Shown in pieces: positions 8,119 through 16,807 of a stretch of DNA of 25,477 nucleotides. Source of the stretch: Lachnospiraceae bacterium UBA3866 (lineage in GTDB: Bacteria; Bacillota; Clostridia; Lachnospirales; Lachnospiraceae); the NCBI GenBank assembly GCA_002392345.1, contig DGGU01000045.1, positions 1 through 25,477 on the forward strand, given 5' to 3'. Within the stretch, counting starts at the first letter, position 1. The number at the start of each line of letters is the position of its first letter. The notes beneath the pieces are model-generated. The model saw only the letters and a list, made by a program, of their open reading frames with translations, searched no databases and was not told the origin of the DNA. The position numbers were made by a program, and so were the translations under genes.

Positions 8119-8385
8119 TTATATCTCTGTCCATCTTGTTAAATAAATTAATAATATACTAAATATAAACATAAAAAACAATGCTATTAACAGCCAAAAA
8201 ACTTTATATTGTAACATAAATTTCTTTTCATTAGTATTTTTGTAATACTTTTTAAGCTTCTCAAATGAAACAAACCCATAATCTTTATATGGATTAATCT
8301 TATAAATTGTGTACACAAGCGAAATTAATGAAATTAAGCATATTTGATCAAAGCACTCCGAAATTAACTTAAACCACATTAACAT
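8119..8385 (-). CDS. Small membrane protein, immunity candidate 2
   Basis: An 88-residue protein not recognised by family. It has two hydrophobic segments, about residues 15-30 (CLISLISLVYTIY) and 62-84 (VFWLLIALFFMFIFSILLIYL), separated by a Lys/Tyr-rich loop (FEKLKKYYKNTNEKK). It starts seven bases after the stop of the 70-residue gene and lies between the giant Rhs gene and the orphan tip. That position, low GC and small size fit an Rhs immunity protein or an inner-membrane helper. No good ribosome binding site is visible, so translation may be coupled. Confidence 0.6.
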   Translation of the reverse strand: MLMWFKLISECFDQICLISLISLVYTIYKINPYKDYGFVSFEKLKKYYKNTNEKKFMLQYKVFWLLIALFFMFIFSILLIYLTRWTEI

Positions 8386-8392
8386 AGCAATT

Positions 8393-8605
8393 TTACTTTT
8401 TTAGCTTAAAATTTGCAAATGCAACAATAAAAACTATTATTAATATATATATAATTACTAGACTGACTTTCCCACCTAGGGAAAACCCAATAGATAAATA
8501 CATCATAGCTAGACTCACCAATAGCGCATTTATTATTCCTATTATAACAAAGGCTCTTATAAAGAGTTTAATAATTATTTTTAAAATACGTCTAATCATT
8601 ATCAT
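8393..8605 (-). CDS. Small two-span membrane protein, immunity candidate 1
   Basis: A 70-residue hydrophobic protein with two predicted membrane helices (about residues 16-38 and 46-64) and basic ends (MIRRILKIIIK...NFKLKK). The ATG at 8605 overlaps the Rhs stop codon in an ATGA arrangement, the classic layout for translational coupling to the gene before it. This makes it the first candidate for the immunity protein against the giant Rhs tip. A second ATG two codons in could also be used. No family is recognised. Confidence 0.65.
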   Translation of the reverse strand: MIMIRRILKIIIKLFIRAFVIIGIINALLVSLAMMYLSIGFSLGGKVSLVIIYILIIVFIVAFANFKLKK

Positions 8606-11600
8606 TTATAACACCCTATTATATACCTACTTAATTCTTCTATTGTTCCATATTTCCAATCTTTATATTTTGTATAATCAATTGTTTGATTAAATGTATA
8701 AATATTTATAGCATTAACAATTTGATTTCTTACTATATTCGGCATAGTGTTTAAGTCAAATCCTTCGCTTGAATCAAAGTTTTTTCCTCCCATTGATAAT
8801 ATTTGCTGAACAACTTGATTGCAATTATGGTAATATAAATTGTAGTAACTTGGATTTGCTCTGATAGCAAGTGCTTCATTATGCATAGCCACACCTTCTT
8901 GATTCGTAATAGGTATTAAAATTCCATATGTATATTTATCCTTTGAAAAACTATATTTCCCAGTTTCATTATTAAATACAGCAAAGCTATTTGGATTACC
9001 AATGGTATCTATTTTGTTTATAACACCAATATTATCTTTATATCCATCACCTGTAAAAAAAGCATTTAAATCAAATTTTGAAGCTTCTCCATATCTATCA
9101 ACAACTGTTGTCAAATAACCATCTAAATTAGTTCCCAATGCTGCTTCATTAACCCTTGTATTATCGCCAACATAACTATAGAACTCACCTTGTCCATTGT
9201 CTTCGGCTAATATTAAGGCTGCATGACCGGCATAAATTGGCAACTTCCAAGCCTGCGCCCCATTTTCATTTAAAAGCCATATCGCATACACATAACCATA
9301 CCCACTTGGGTCTAAATACTTTAGTGGATTATTTCTTGCATAGATGTATCTGTTAATTGATAAAGTATCTGTCTTATTACCTATATACGTATCTTCACTT
9401 AAAAATCTCTGTCTGCGGATGTTTACTTGTCTTGCTCTTAAGTTCTGATTTCCTGTTACAGGATTATATTGCTCAGCATTGTAGCCATAATACTTCTTCC
9501 CACTACCAAAGGCACCGTATCCATGAGTTTGTGATTTTACATTACCTAATCCATCATACCAGTATGTAGCTCTAAAGTCTCCATAGCCACCTATAACTGC
9601 AGATACCGAACCTCTTCCATCATATGTGTAGATACCCGTTAAATTATTATAGCTTTCACTATTAATTCTTTGATTGCCATAAGTATATATGGTTGATAGT
9701 TGACCTGTACCATCTCTCTCCATCAAAGTTTGAGTATAAGCTTGGTTCCTATCTGTTACATACTCTGTTAGTTCATAAAGTATGCTATCCGTGGTTGATA
9801 CTTTATTTATAAGTTGTCTTTGATTTTGAGTTAGTGAATTAAGATATGCTCTATCGTTAATGTTAAGATTTTGATTCAAATCCAAATCTCTATCAAGTGA
9901 ACTTGTAATCAATCCATCTCCATCATAAGTGTATGCTACAAGTAGAGTATTGCCACTATATACTGCTTCTAATTTATTATCTTTTGTATATTCATATCTA
10001 CGAATATTTGTATACTGATTTGTGTTTAATTCGTATGATCTATGTCTATCTTCGCTGATGAGATTTCCATTTATGTCATATGAATACTCATAGATGTACA
10101 ATCCATTAGCTGTCACCTCTCTGCTACGAACCATTCTATTAAGTCTATCGTAAGTATAGACAGTTGATTCTAAAGTAAGACCATCATCTTTTATATCCAC
10201 AAGAGTTCTATTGCCATTCTCATCATACTCATAGTGGTATGTAGTCACTGATGGTTCTGATAAAACCTTCATGCCAAGTCGCTCTACTCTTGCATCTATT
10301 AGTTTATTTTCATCATCATAAGTGAAAGTTTGTTTAGTAACTCTTATGGTTCTATCAGTTTCTTCAATGGCATCAATATCAAGTAAACTTACTTTTTTCT
10401 TGTATGGTTCTCTCTTTATTTCTTCAATGATATTATTGTTTGCATCATATCTATATGAGTACTCATCTATTAACTCGCCTGTGAACCTATGTTCATTCTT
10501 TATGCGAATTAACCTATTGTCTGCATCATATCTTTTATTGGTTTCTATAAGTCCTGTAGTTCTAATAACTTCATTGTCATTATCATCATAAGTATAAGTA
10601 GTTTTAAGTCCATCCTTATCAATGACTGTTTTGATATTCCCATTAGCATCATATGTGTATCTAACTTTTGCATGGGTTGGATATGTTATCTTTATTAGTC
10701 TATCATTCTCATCGTAGTCATATTTTACTATATCTTTATCACTGTTAGATGTGCTAAATATAAGATTGCCGTTATTGTCATAAAGTGTTCGTGATAAACC
10801 ACTCTTATCATTCATCCCAAGTCTTTGATTCTCTCCATTATAGCTATAGACTATACTATCATCGGTTTGTTGGTTATGTAAGTCAAGATAGTACTTTTTG
10901 ATTAAATTGTCATTAGCATCGTAATCATAAGCAATCTTTGATTGGTCTTTATTGATTTTTGAGATTAGTCTTCCTGCCCTATCATAGTTATATGTTCTTA
11001 TTGTGTTGTCTATAGACCTTTCCTGGACTACTTTACCTACATCGTTATAGTCAAATACTGTGTTTGTGCCTTTGGGATCTTTTATGCCTTTGACATTATC
11101 TACTATATCGTAAGTGAATATTGCAGTATTGTTTAATTCACTTGTGGTCTTTGTTAATCTATTTAGTTTATCATAAGTATAATTTTTTGTTTTATTTCTT
11201 GGATCGATTTCTTTAATTAAATTATTGTCAGTATCATACTCGTACTTTTGGATATTGCCAAGAGCTGTAGTTATCTTTGAAAGGTTGTTATTATTGTTGT
11301 AATTATATGTTTTTGTGTTGCCATTTGGGTCAGTTTCGGATATGAGTCTATTATCTCTATCAAAAGTGTAATTTGCTGATTTGCCTCTTGGATTTGTGAC
11401 TCTTATTCTATTATAATTGGCATCATAATCATAGAGAGTTTTTGCTCCATTTGGTTCTTTTACTTCTTTAATATTGCCTACTCTATCATATGTATAATTA
11501 GTTGTGTTGCCATTCTTATCTTTATGGCTTATAAGGTTATCAGTTAAATCATAAGTGAATTTTTCTATCTTCTCTCTCTTATCAATGTGTCTTATTACAT

Positions 11601-14600
11601 TGCCATATGTGTCGTAGTCCCATAGCTCTGTAGTAAGTGGGCTCGCAGTGCTCGCCCCTACACTTCCACTAGTCCCGACAGTTTGTTTAGTTAGATTATG
11701 AAGTATATCATACTCATAGTTCACTTGACGACCTAAGGTGTCTGTGGTTTTTATTATGTCATCGCCATCAGAATAAGTGAAGTTTATTCTATAATTCATT
11801 GGGTCTATGGTACTTGTTAGTCTTTTTGCTCTATCATAATTATACTTATAGATAGTGCCGTCTTTTTGTATCTTTTTTAATACTTGCTTATTGAGATTTG
11901 TTTCATAAGTTTCAGTATTATTAAGAGAATCGGTCATTGATGTCATTACATTGTGTTTATCATATGTATAGGTTGTTATCTCATTACTTTCGGTTGTTTT
12001 CTTTAGTATATTGCCAAGTCCGTCATATTCGTACTCAATGAAGTGGTTCTCGCCATCTATTTCTTTTATAAGCCTTCTTTCCTTGTCATATTCATATTTA
12101 TTTACTATATTTTCTGCAGTTTTTACTTCAATTATGTTATTGTTTCTGTCATACTTCAATTCGACATTGTTATTTCTTGCATCAGTTTGTTTTACCATTC
12201 TATCTAAAGAATCGTATTCATTTTTTGTGATATTATTCTCTTCATCTTTTACTTCTACCACATTGCCATTGTTGTCGTATGTATAAGTTGCAATGTTTCC
12301 AAGTGGGTTCTTCTCTTCAACTATGTTATAGTTCTTATCATAGGTATATTCATAGACTACATCATTTAGTTTGGTTTTTATAAGCTTATTGTGTTTATCG
12401 TAAGTATATAATAATTCTTGGCTATCAGGTCTGACAATTTTTATAAGGTTTCCGTTTTTATCATATGTATAATTAGTTGTAGCACCATCTTTCTCTACTT
12501 TCTTTATCTGTTCTCCAAAAATGTTATACTCATATACTTCCTCTCGGCCTATGGCATCGGTTAGCTTAGTTAGGTTACCAAGACGGTCGTATTCTCTTAG
12601 CTCAATAGGGCTCGCAGTGGAAAACAGTCCGCTGGACTGTTTTCCCCCTACGATTGCACCATTTGTATCAAGTGTAGAATCAGAATTATCACTGACTTTT
12701 ATTATATTATAATTATCATCGTATTCATACTCTGTGGTTAGTCCCATCTCATCTACTGACTTAATTACATTGTTACTTGCATCATAAGTGAATATTTTAG
12801 TGTCACCATTTTTATTTGTTATTGATGTGATATTTTCATTGTTGTCATATGTATAAGTTGTAGTATAGTTTTCTGCATCTACTTCTTCTATTAATTTATT
12901 AAGTGCATTATAAGTCCTATTTGTTTCACTAAATATCGACCCGTCTGAATTATAAATTATATTTTTAATTATGTTGTCATTTGAATCATATTCAAGCTTT
13001 TCTTTTTCATTTAAAGCATTTATCTTCTCGACTACTCTACCTGCTCTATCATAAGTAAATCTTGTAATATTGCCATTTTTATCTTTATAAGTTAATTTCT
13101 TGTTTTCTTTATTATAAGTATATTCTTCAATATGGTTCTCGGCATCTTTAATTTTTGTTATGTTGCTATTTTCATCGTAGGTATATTCTATAGTATAATT
13201 GTTCTCATCAGTTAATTTTACTATGTTACCTATAGCATCATACTCTAATTTATTGACATATCCAAGCGGACTCTTTTCTTCAGTTAAGTTATCAACGACA
13301 TCATATGTATATTCAGTTGCCCTATCATCTATCTCTTTCTTTATTATATTTCCATTAGCATCATAAATGAAGTTTGTCTCAGTGCCTGCTTCATTTGTAA
13401 CCTTTATTAATTGATTTAATGCATCATATTCATAGTTTATTTCACTATTATCAGGTTTTGTTTCTTTTAGTAAATTGCCATTATTGTCATAATCATATCT
13501 TGTAATCTTGCCATTGCCATCAGTCTTTTCTATGATTTTGTTTAAGACATTATTATATCTGTAATTTATCTCATTGCCATTTCTATCTATTTCCTTAATA
13601 ATATTACCTATGCCGTCAAGTGTATAAGTTTTACTATTATTTAGTGCATCTATTTCTTCTATAACCTGACCTTTATCATTATATACCATTTTTGTTAAAT
13701 TTGGTAGGTTTTTCTCGAGAATTTTATTGTAATTTTTATCATATTCGTATGTTAAAGTATTGCTTTCTCCATCCGTTCCACTTAAAATATTACCCACATT
13801 ATCATATGTAAATGTAGATACATTATCTTCTCTATCTTTTATAGAAGAAACTACTCCACGGGCACTATAAGTATATGTGGTTTCGTTTCCCCTTTTATCT
13901 TTTTCTTTTAGTTTTCTGCCTGTGTTGTCATATTCAATGCTACTTACATTTCCGAGTGCATCGGTCTCGCTTGTTTGTCTTCTCATTCCATCATATGTGA
14001 AGCTTGTGATATTATGCTTAGCATCTTCAATCTCGGATGGTTTTGGATTATTTCCAGTATATCTATACCTTGTTATATTTCCCTTTTTATCTTTTTTGCT
14101 TATAAGTCTTGATAAACTATCATATGTCATCTCTTCCGTATTCCCAAGTGCATCGGTTATCTTCGTTAAATTGTTTCTTGCATCATATTCAAATGTAGTT
14201 GTATTGCCATTATAATCTGTCTCTGATGTTTTGTTATTATAGCTATCATAAGTATATGACTTGCTTATAGTATATGTTCCATCAGATTTTTCTTCAATCA
14301 AAACATTACCATTAGCATCATATGTATAAGTAGTGGTTACACCATTGCCATCAACTTCAGTATTGATTTTCCCAAGTTCACTAAAACTTTTTGAATACTC
14401 GGATTCTGTGGCACTTGCTCCAAATAGCTGTTCTTTGGTTCTTTTCTTTTCATCAAGATTATATATTATCTCATTTCCTTCATTGTCAGTTACTACTGTT
14501 CTACTACTTTCATATCTTATAGTTGATTCATTACCATTTCCATCTATCTGCTTTATGACTCTATTACTGCTATCATAAGTATTTAAGACTTGTCTAATGT

Positions 14601-16788
14601 TGTCTGCATCATACCACGATGTCATAAGGTGTTTTGCAGGATCAACTCCATTATCATCATATTTATATGTTGTTTCTCTATTTTCTGCATCTTTAACTTT
14701 TATTAAATTTTTATAAGAGTCGTACTCATAAGTGATGAATGTACCATCAGGTAATGTGACTTTATTTATAAGATTATCACTATTATATGTAAATCTAACA
14801 CTTACTCCACTTGGTAGAGTTATACTTGTCACTCTATATTTATTATCATAGCTATAAGTATATGTTAATCCTTTCTTGTCAGTTTTGCTGAGTAGTGTTC
14901 CATAGCCACTATATTTTGCTATACTTCCATCTTCATAATAAAGCATCCAATAGTTAGCCCCACCTACACTTAATCCCTCATCATCTTCAGGTAAGTCGGT
15001 TGTATCTCCACTATCATCATAGTCATCATATGAACTTCCACTCTCATCTTTTACAGCTTTTAGTATGTTATGTCCTGAGTTTGCAGTATATGTTCCATCT
15101 CTATTAGTCCTATATGTTTCTCCTCCTCCGTCTGCTCTAAAATGCATTACTGTTCCACCTGACTCTACCATAAGTCTATCATTTACTATACTGTTGAAAC
15201 CATATCCAAAATCTGATCTTATTATACTTCCAATAGAATTATATGACCTGCTAAACTTAAATTCTTTATCAAGTTCTGGTATGGTAAAATCAGTATGTTC
15301 CAAGTAGAAGTCTCCTGTAGACATATTTATTGGTTCGCCATAAAAGGCACATTGTGCTGCTTCATATCCAAGCAAAAAATCTACTGCTTTAAATGCAGCA
15401 AGTTCAAGTGGAGATAAATTATTTTCAAATGGCTTATTTATAACTTCTATATCAGGATATCTTATGAATAATATGTCTCCTTCGTAGCACATATACTTTT
15501 GTGATGCACCTTGTGGTATCATATGATTATCATTTGCTAATTCACTTACATCATCATAGCCATAATATGCTGCTATTCTCTCAAAGTTATCACCGTATTT
15601 TACTTTATACAATACAAAGAAACTATCATCAATATTGTTTTCCATTGAATGATCATAAACTTTTCCACCAGTATGTTTTCCTATTGGTTTTACAGGTGGT
15701 CCAACATAGTCATCTGGCAAATCTACTTCTTCAGTTGTATAACCTGCACAGCCTGATGCTTTTTCAGTTATATGATAAAATGTATCTACTTGTAATGGGC
15801 TATTTACTCCTATTATGCTCGTTTGTAAATTATAAGTTTTATTTTCAGTATACGTTCCATAACCACTATAATCAGGATATTGCATACTTAGAGTAGGTGT
15901 CGTAGTTATTGTTGTTCCTACATAAATGTCTTCTGTGTCAGATGGATCATCTGGGTCAAGTCTTTCTTTATATAATTTGAATACTGCCTCATGTCTATCT
16001 TGATGATTACAAATGGTGCTAGAAAAAGTATCTGTTCCTGTCGTCGCAGATGGTGTCTGCATAAGTCCACATACCATAACTCCTACACAAGTCTGTCCTC
16101 CCCTTACACTCTTCTTCGTTACTGCTTTTAATGAAAATTGGCTACTACTTATTGGTAAAGTAAATAATTCTTGTCCTGCACCTAATGGTCCAGTGCCAAA
16201 TAGATTAGTTTCTTCCAATATGTGTAATTCTGATAATGTCGCAATCTCTATATTATCAAGTATTATATCAATATTAGGTTGTGTAGCAATAAGGTCAGTG
16301 TTTTCTATAATTGCATTTTCTTCATCTTCATCATTATTTGATATTTCAGATGTATTTGCAATATCATTAAGTACATTCTCGCTATCACTCTCTTCTTCAT
16401 CTTTTAAATCTTCAGTATTTTCATCAATTTCTGATTGTGTGGCTATGTTTTCATTTTCAATATCTTCTTCAAGTTCTTCATCTTCATAATTTGTTGGATT
16501 AATTTCTAAATCTTCAGTGTTTTCATCAGATGGTAATGTGCTTTCTTGGTCTATACTTTCACTATCTAAAATCCCACTATCTTCTGTGTTTTTCTCATCT
16601 TCAGCAAGGAAAGATAAGTGTTCTTCTATATAAACACTTTCTCTCTCAGCATACTCCATATCTTCTATCGCATCCATCAAGTAAATATATGCAAGCTTAA
16701 AATCTCGTGCCTCAACATATGTGATTGCACTCTCAACTACAAATATTAACACTAAAAATATACTTAATATTTTCCTTGGAACTTTCAT
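8602..16788 (-). CDS. Giant secreted Rhs/YD-repeat polymorphic toxin with papain-like C-terminal tip
   Basis: About 2,728 residues from ATG 16788. The 17 in-frame codons upstream overlap the previous gene and are not hydrophobic, while MKVPRKILSIFLVLIFVVES is a good signal peptide. Order: signal peptide (1-28); Asp/Glu/Asn-rich linker to about 180; IATLSEL...ETNLFGTGPLGAG; LysM-like segment (VKYGDNFERIAAYYG, ~393-444); DUF6531-type Rhs entry (EPINMSTGDFYLEHTDF, ~481-517); around 80 YD repeats (~616-2300); Rhs core ending RNNPLKYLDPSG (~2496). The variable tip of about 230 residues contains AGHAALIL near 2522 and YYHNCNQVVQQIL near 2655. This His-then-Cys order fits permuted papain-like (LRAT/NlpC/PPPDE) hydrolases. 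Such proteins form a shell enclosing a toxin tip released after core self-cleavage. The target is unknown. Confidence 0.93.
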   Translation of the reverse strand: MKVPRKILSIFLVLIFVVESAITYVEARDFKLAYIYLMDAIEDMEYAERESVYIEEHLSFLAEDEKNTEDSGILDSESIDQESTLPSDENTEDLEINPTNYEDEELEEDIENENIATQSEIDENTEDLKDEEESDSENVLNDIANTSEISNNDEDEENAIIENTDLIATQPNIDIILDNIEIATLSELHILEETNLFGTGPLGAGQELFTLPISSSQFSLKAVTKKSVRGGQTCVGVMVCGLMQTPSATTGTDTFSSTICNHQDRHEAVFKLYKERLDPDDPSDTEDIYVGTTITTTPTLSMQYPDYSGYGTYTENKTYNLQTSIIGVNSPLQVDTFYHITEKASGCAGYTTEEVDLPDDYVGPPVKPIGKHTGGKVYDHSMENNIDDSFFVLYKVKYGDNFERIAAYYGYDDVSELANDNHMIPQGASQKYMCYEGDILFIRYPDIEVINKPFENNLSPLELAAFKAVDFLLGYEAAQCAFYGEPINMSTGDFYLEHTDFTIPELDKEFKFSRSYNSIGSIIRSDFGYGFNSIVNDRLMVESGGTVMHFRADGGGETYRTNRDGTYTANSGHNILKAVKDESGSSYDDYDDSGDTTDLPEDDEGLSVGGANYWMLYYEDGSIAKYSGYGTLLSKTDKKGLTYTYSYDNKYRVTSITLPSGVSVRFTYNSDNLINKVTLPDGTFITYEYDSYKNLIKVKDAENRETTYKYDDNGVDPAKHLMTSWYDADNIRQVLNTYDSSNRVIKQIDGNGNESTIRYESSRTVVTDNEGNEIIYNLDEKKRTKEQLFGASATESEYSKSFSELGKINTEVDGNGVTTTYTYDANGNVLIEEKSDGTYTISKSYTYDSYNNKTSETDYNGNTTTFEYDARNNLTKITDALGNTEEMTYDSLSRLISKKDKKGNITRYRYTGNNPKPSEIEDAKHNITSFTYDGMRRQTSETDALGNVSSIEYDNTGRKLKEKDKRGNETTYTYSARGVVSSIKDREDNVSTFTYDNVGNILSGTDGESNTLTYEYDKNYNKILEKNLPNLTKMVYNDKGQVIEEIDALNNSKTYTLDGIGNIIKEIDRNGNEINYRYNNVLNKIIEKTDGNGKITRYDYDNNGNLLKETKPDNSEINYEYDALNQLIKVTNEAGTETNFIYDANGNIIKKEIDDRATEYTYDVVDNLTEEKSPLGYVNKLEYDAIGNIVKLTDENNYTIEYTYDENSNITKIKDAENHIEEYTYNKENKKLTYKDKNGNITRFTYDRAGRVVEKINALNEKEKLEYDSNDNIIKNIIYNSDGSIFSETNRTYNALNKLIEEVDAENYTTTYTYDNNENITSITNKNGDTKIFTYDASNNVIKSVDEMGLTTEYEYDDNYNIIKVSDNSDSTLDTNGAIVGGKQSSGLFSTASPIELREYDRLGNLTKLTDAIGREEVYEYNIFGEQIKKVEKDGATTNYTYDKNGNLIKIVRPDSQELLYTYDKHNKLIKTKLNDVVYEYTYDKNYNIVEEKNPLGNIATYTYDNNGNVVEVKDEENNITKNEYDSLDRMVKQTDARNNNVELKYDRNNNIIEVKTAENIVNKYEYDKERRLIKEIDGENHFIEYEYDGLGNILKKTTESNEITTYTYDKHNVMTSMTDSLNNTETYETNLNKQVLKKIQKDGTIYKYNYDRAKRLTSTIDPMNYRINFTYSDGDDIIKTTDTLGRQVNYEYDILHNLTKQTVGTSGSVGASTASPLTTELWDYDTYGNVIRHIDKREKIEKFTYDLTDNLISHKDKNGNTTNYTYDRVGNIKEVKEPNGAKTLYDYDANYNRIRVTNPRGKSANYTFDRDNRLISETDPNGNTKTYNYNNNNNLSKITTALGNIQKYEYDTDNNLIKEIDPRNKTKNYTYDKLNRLTKTTSELNNTAIFTYDIVDNVKGIKDPKGTNTVFDYNDVGKVVQERSIDNTIRTYNYDRAGRLISKINKDQSKIAYDYDANDNLIKKYYLDLHNQQTDDSIVYSYNGENQRLGMNDKSGLSRTLYDNNGNLIFSTSNSDKDIVKYDYDENDRLIKITYPTHAKVRYTYDANGNIKTVIDKDGLKTTYTYDDNDNEVIRTTGLIETNKRYDADNRLIRIKNEHRFTGELIDEYSYRYDANNNIIEEIKREPYKKKVSLLDIDAIEETDRTIRVTKQTFTYDDENKLIDARVERLGMKVLSEPSVTTYHYEYDENGNRTLVDIKDDGLTLESTVYTYDRLNRMVRSREVTANGLYIYEYSYDINGNLISEDRHRSYELNTNQYTNIRRYEYTKDNKLEAVYSGNTLLVAYTYDGDGLITSSLDRDLDLNQNLNINDRAYLNSLTQNQRQLINKVSTTDSILYELTEYVTDRNQAYTQTLMERDGTGQLSTIYTYGNQRINSESYNNLTGIYTYDGRGSVSAVIGGYGDFRATYWYDGLGNVKSQTHGYGAFGSGKKYYGYNAEQYNPVTGNQNLRARQVNIRRQRFLSEDTYIGNKTDTLSINRYIYARNNPLKYLDPSGYGYVYAIWLLNENGAQAWKLPIYAGHAALILAEDNGQGEFYSYVGDNTRVNEAALGTNLDGYLTTVVDRYGEASKFDLNAFFTGDGYKDNIGVINKIDTIGNPNSFAVFNNETGKYSFSKDKYTYGILIPITNQEGVAMHNEALAIRANPSYYNLYYHNCNQVVQQILSMGGKNFDSSEGFDLNTMPNIVRNQIVNAINIYTFNQTIDYTKYKDWKYGTIEELSRYIIGCYK
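9301..9996 (-). repeat. Duplicated Rhs core segment (copy in the giant gene)
   Basis: Partner of 7356-8051. It runs from EYTKDNKLEAVYSG to DPSG with no insertion or deletion relative to the orphan copy. Confidence 0.85.
11639..11661 (-). repeat. In-frame palindromic repeat inside giant Rhs gene, short copy
   Basis: On the minus strand it starts GTAGGGGCGAGC and ends CACTGCGAGCCC. It is translated as VGASTASP between two YD repeats (after QTVGTSGS, before LTTELWDYD), lengthening that linker. Confidence 0.7.
12608..12651 (-). repeat. In-frame palindromic repeat inside giant Rhs gene, long copy
   Basis: It has the same ends (GTAGGGG...CACTGCGAGCCC) around a perfect 12-bp inverted repeat, GGAAAACAGTCC/GGACTGTTTTCC with a three-base loop. 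It is 21 bases longer than the 11639 copy, so both are read in the same phase; here as VGGKQSSGLFSTASP. Confidence 0.75.
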
Positions 16789-16807
16789 TGCCCTTAACTT
16801 TATTTCC

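Noticed and set aside
9800..14900. Regularly spaced similar sequences resembling a repeat array
   Set aside because: These are degenerate YD-repeat codons about 60-63 bases apart, not identical direct repeats with unique spacers; no CRISPR or cas gene.
15501..16489. Plus-strand open frames (131 and 158 codons) opposite the Rhs N-terminus
   Set aside because: They mirror the acidic, Asp/Glu/Ser-rich codons of the Rhs gene (giving Ser/Val/Leu or His/Leu runs) and have no start signals.
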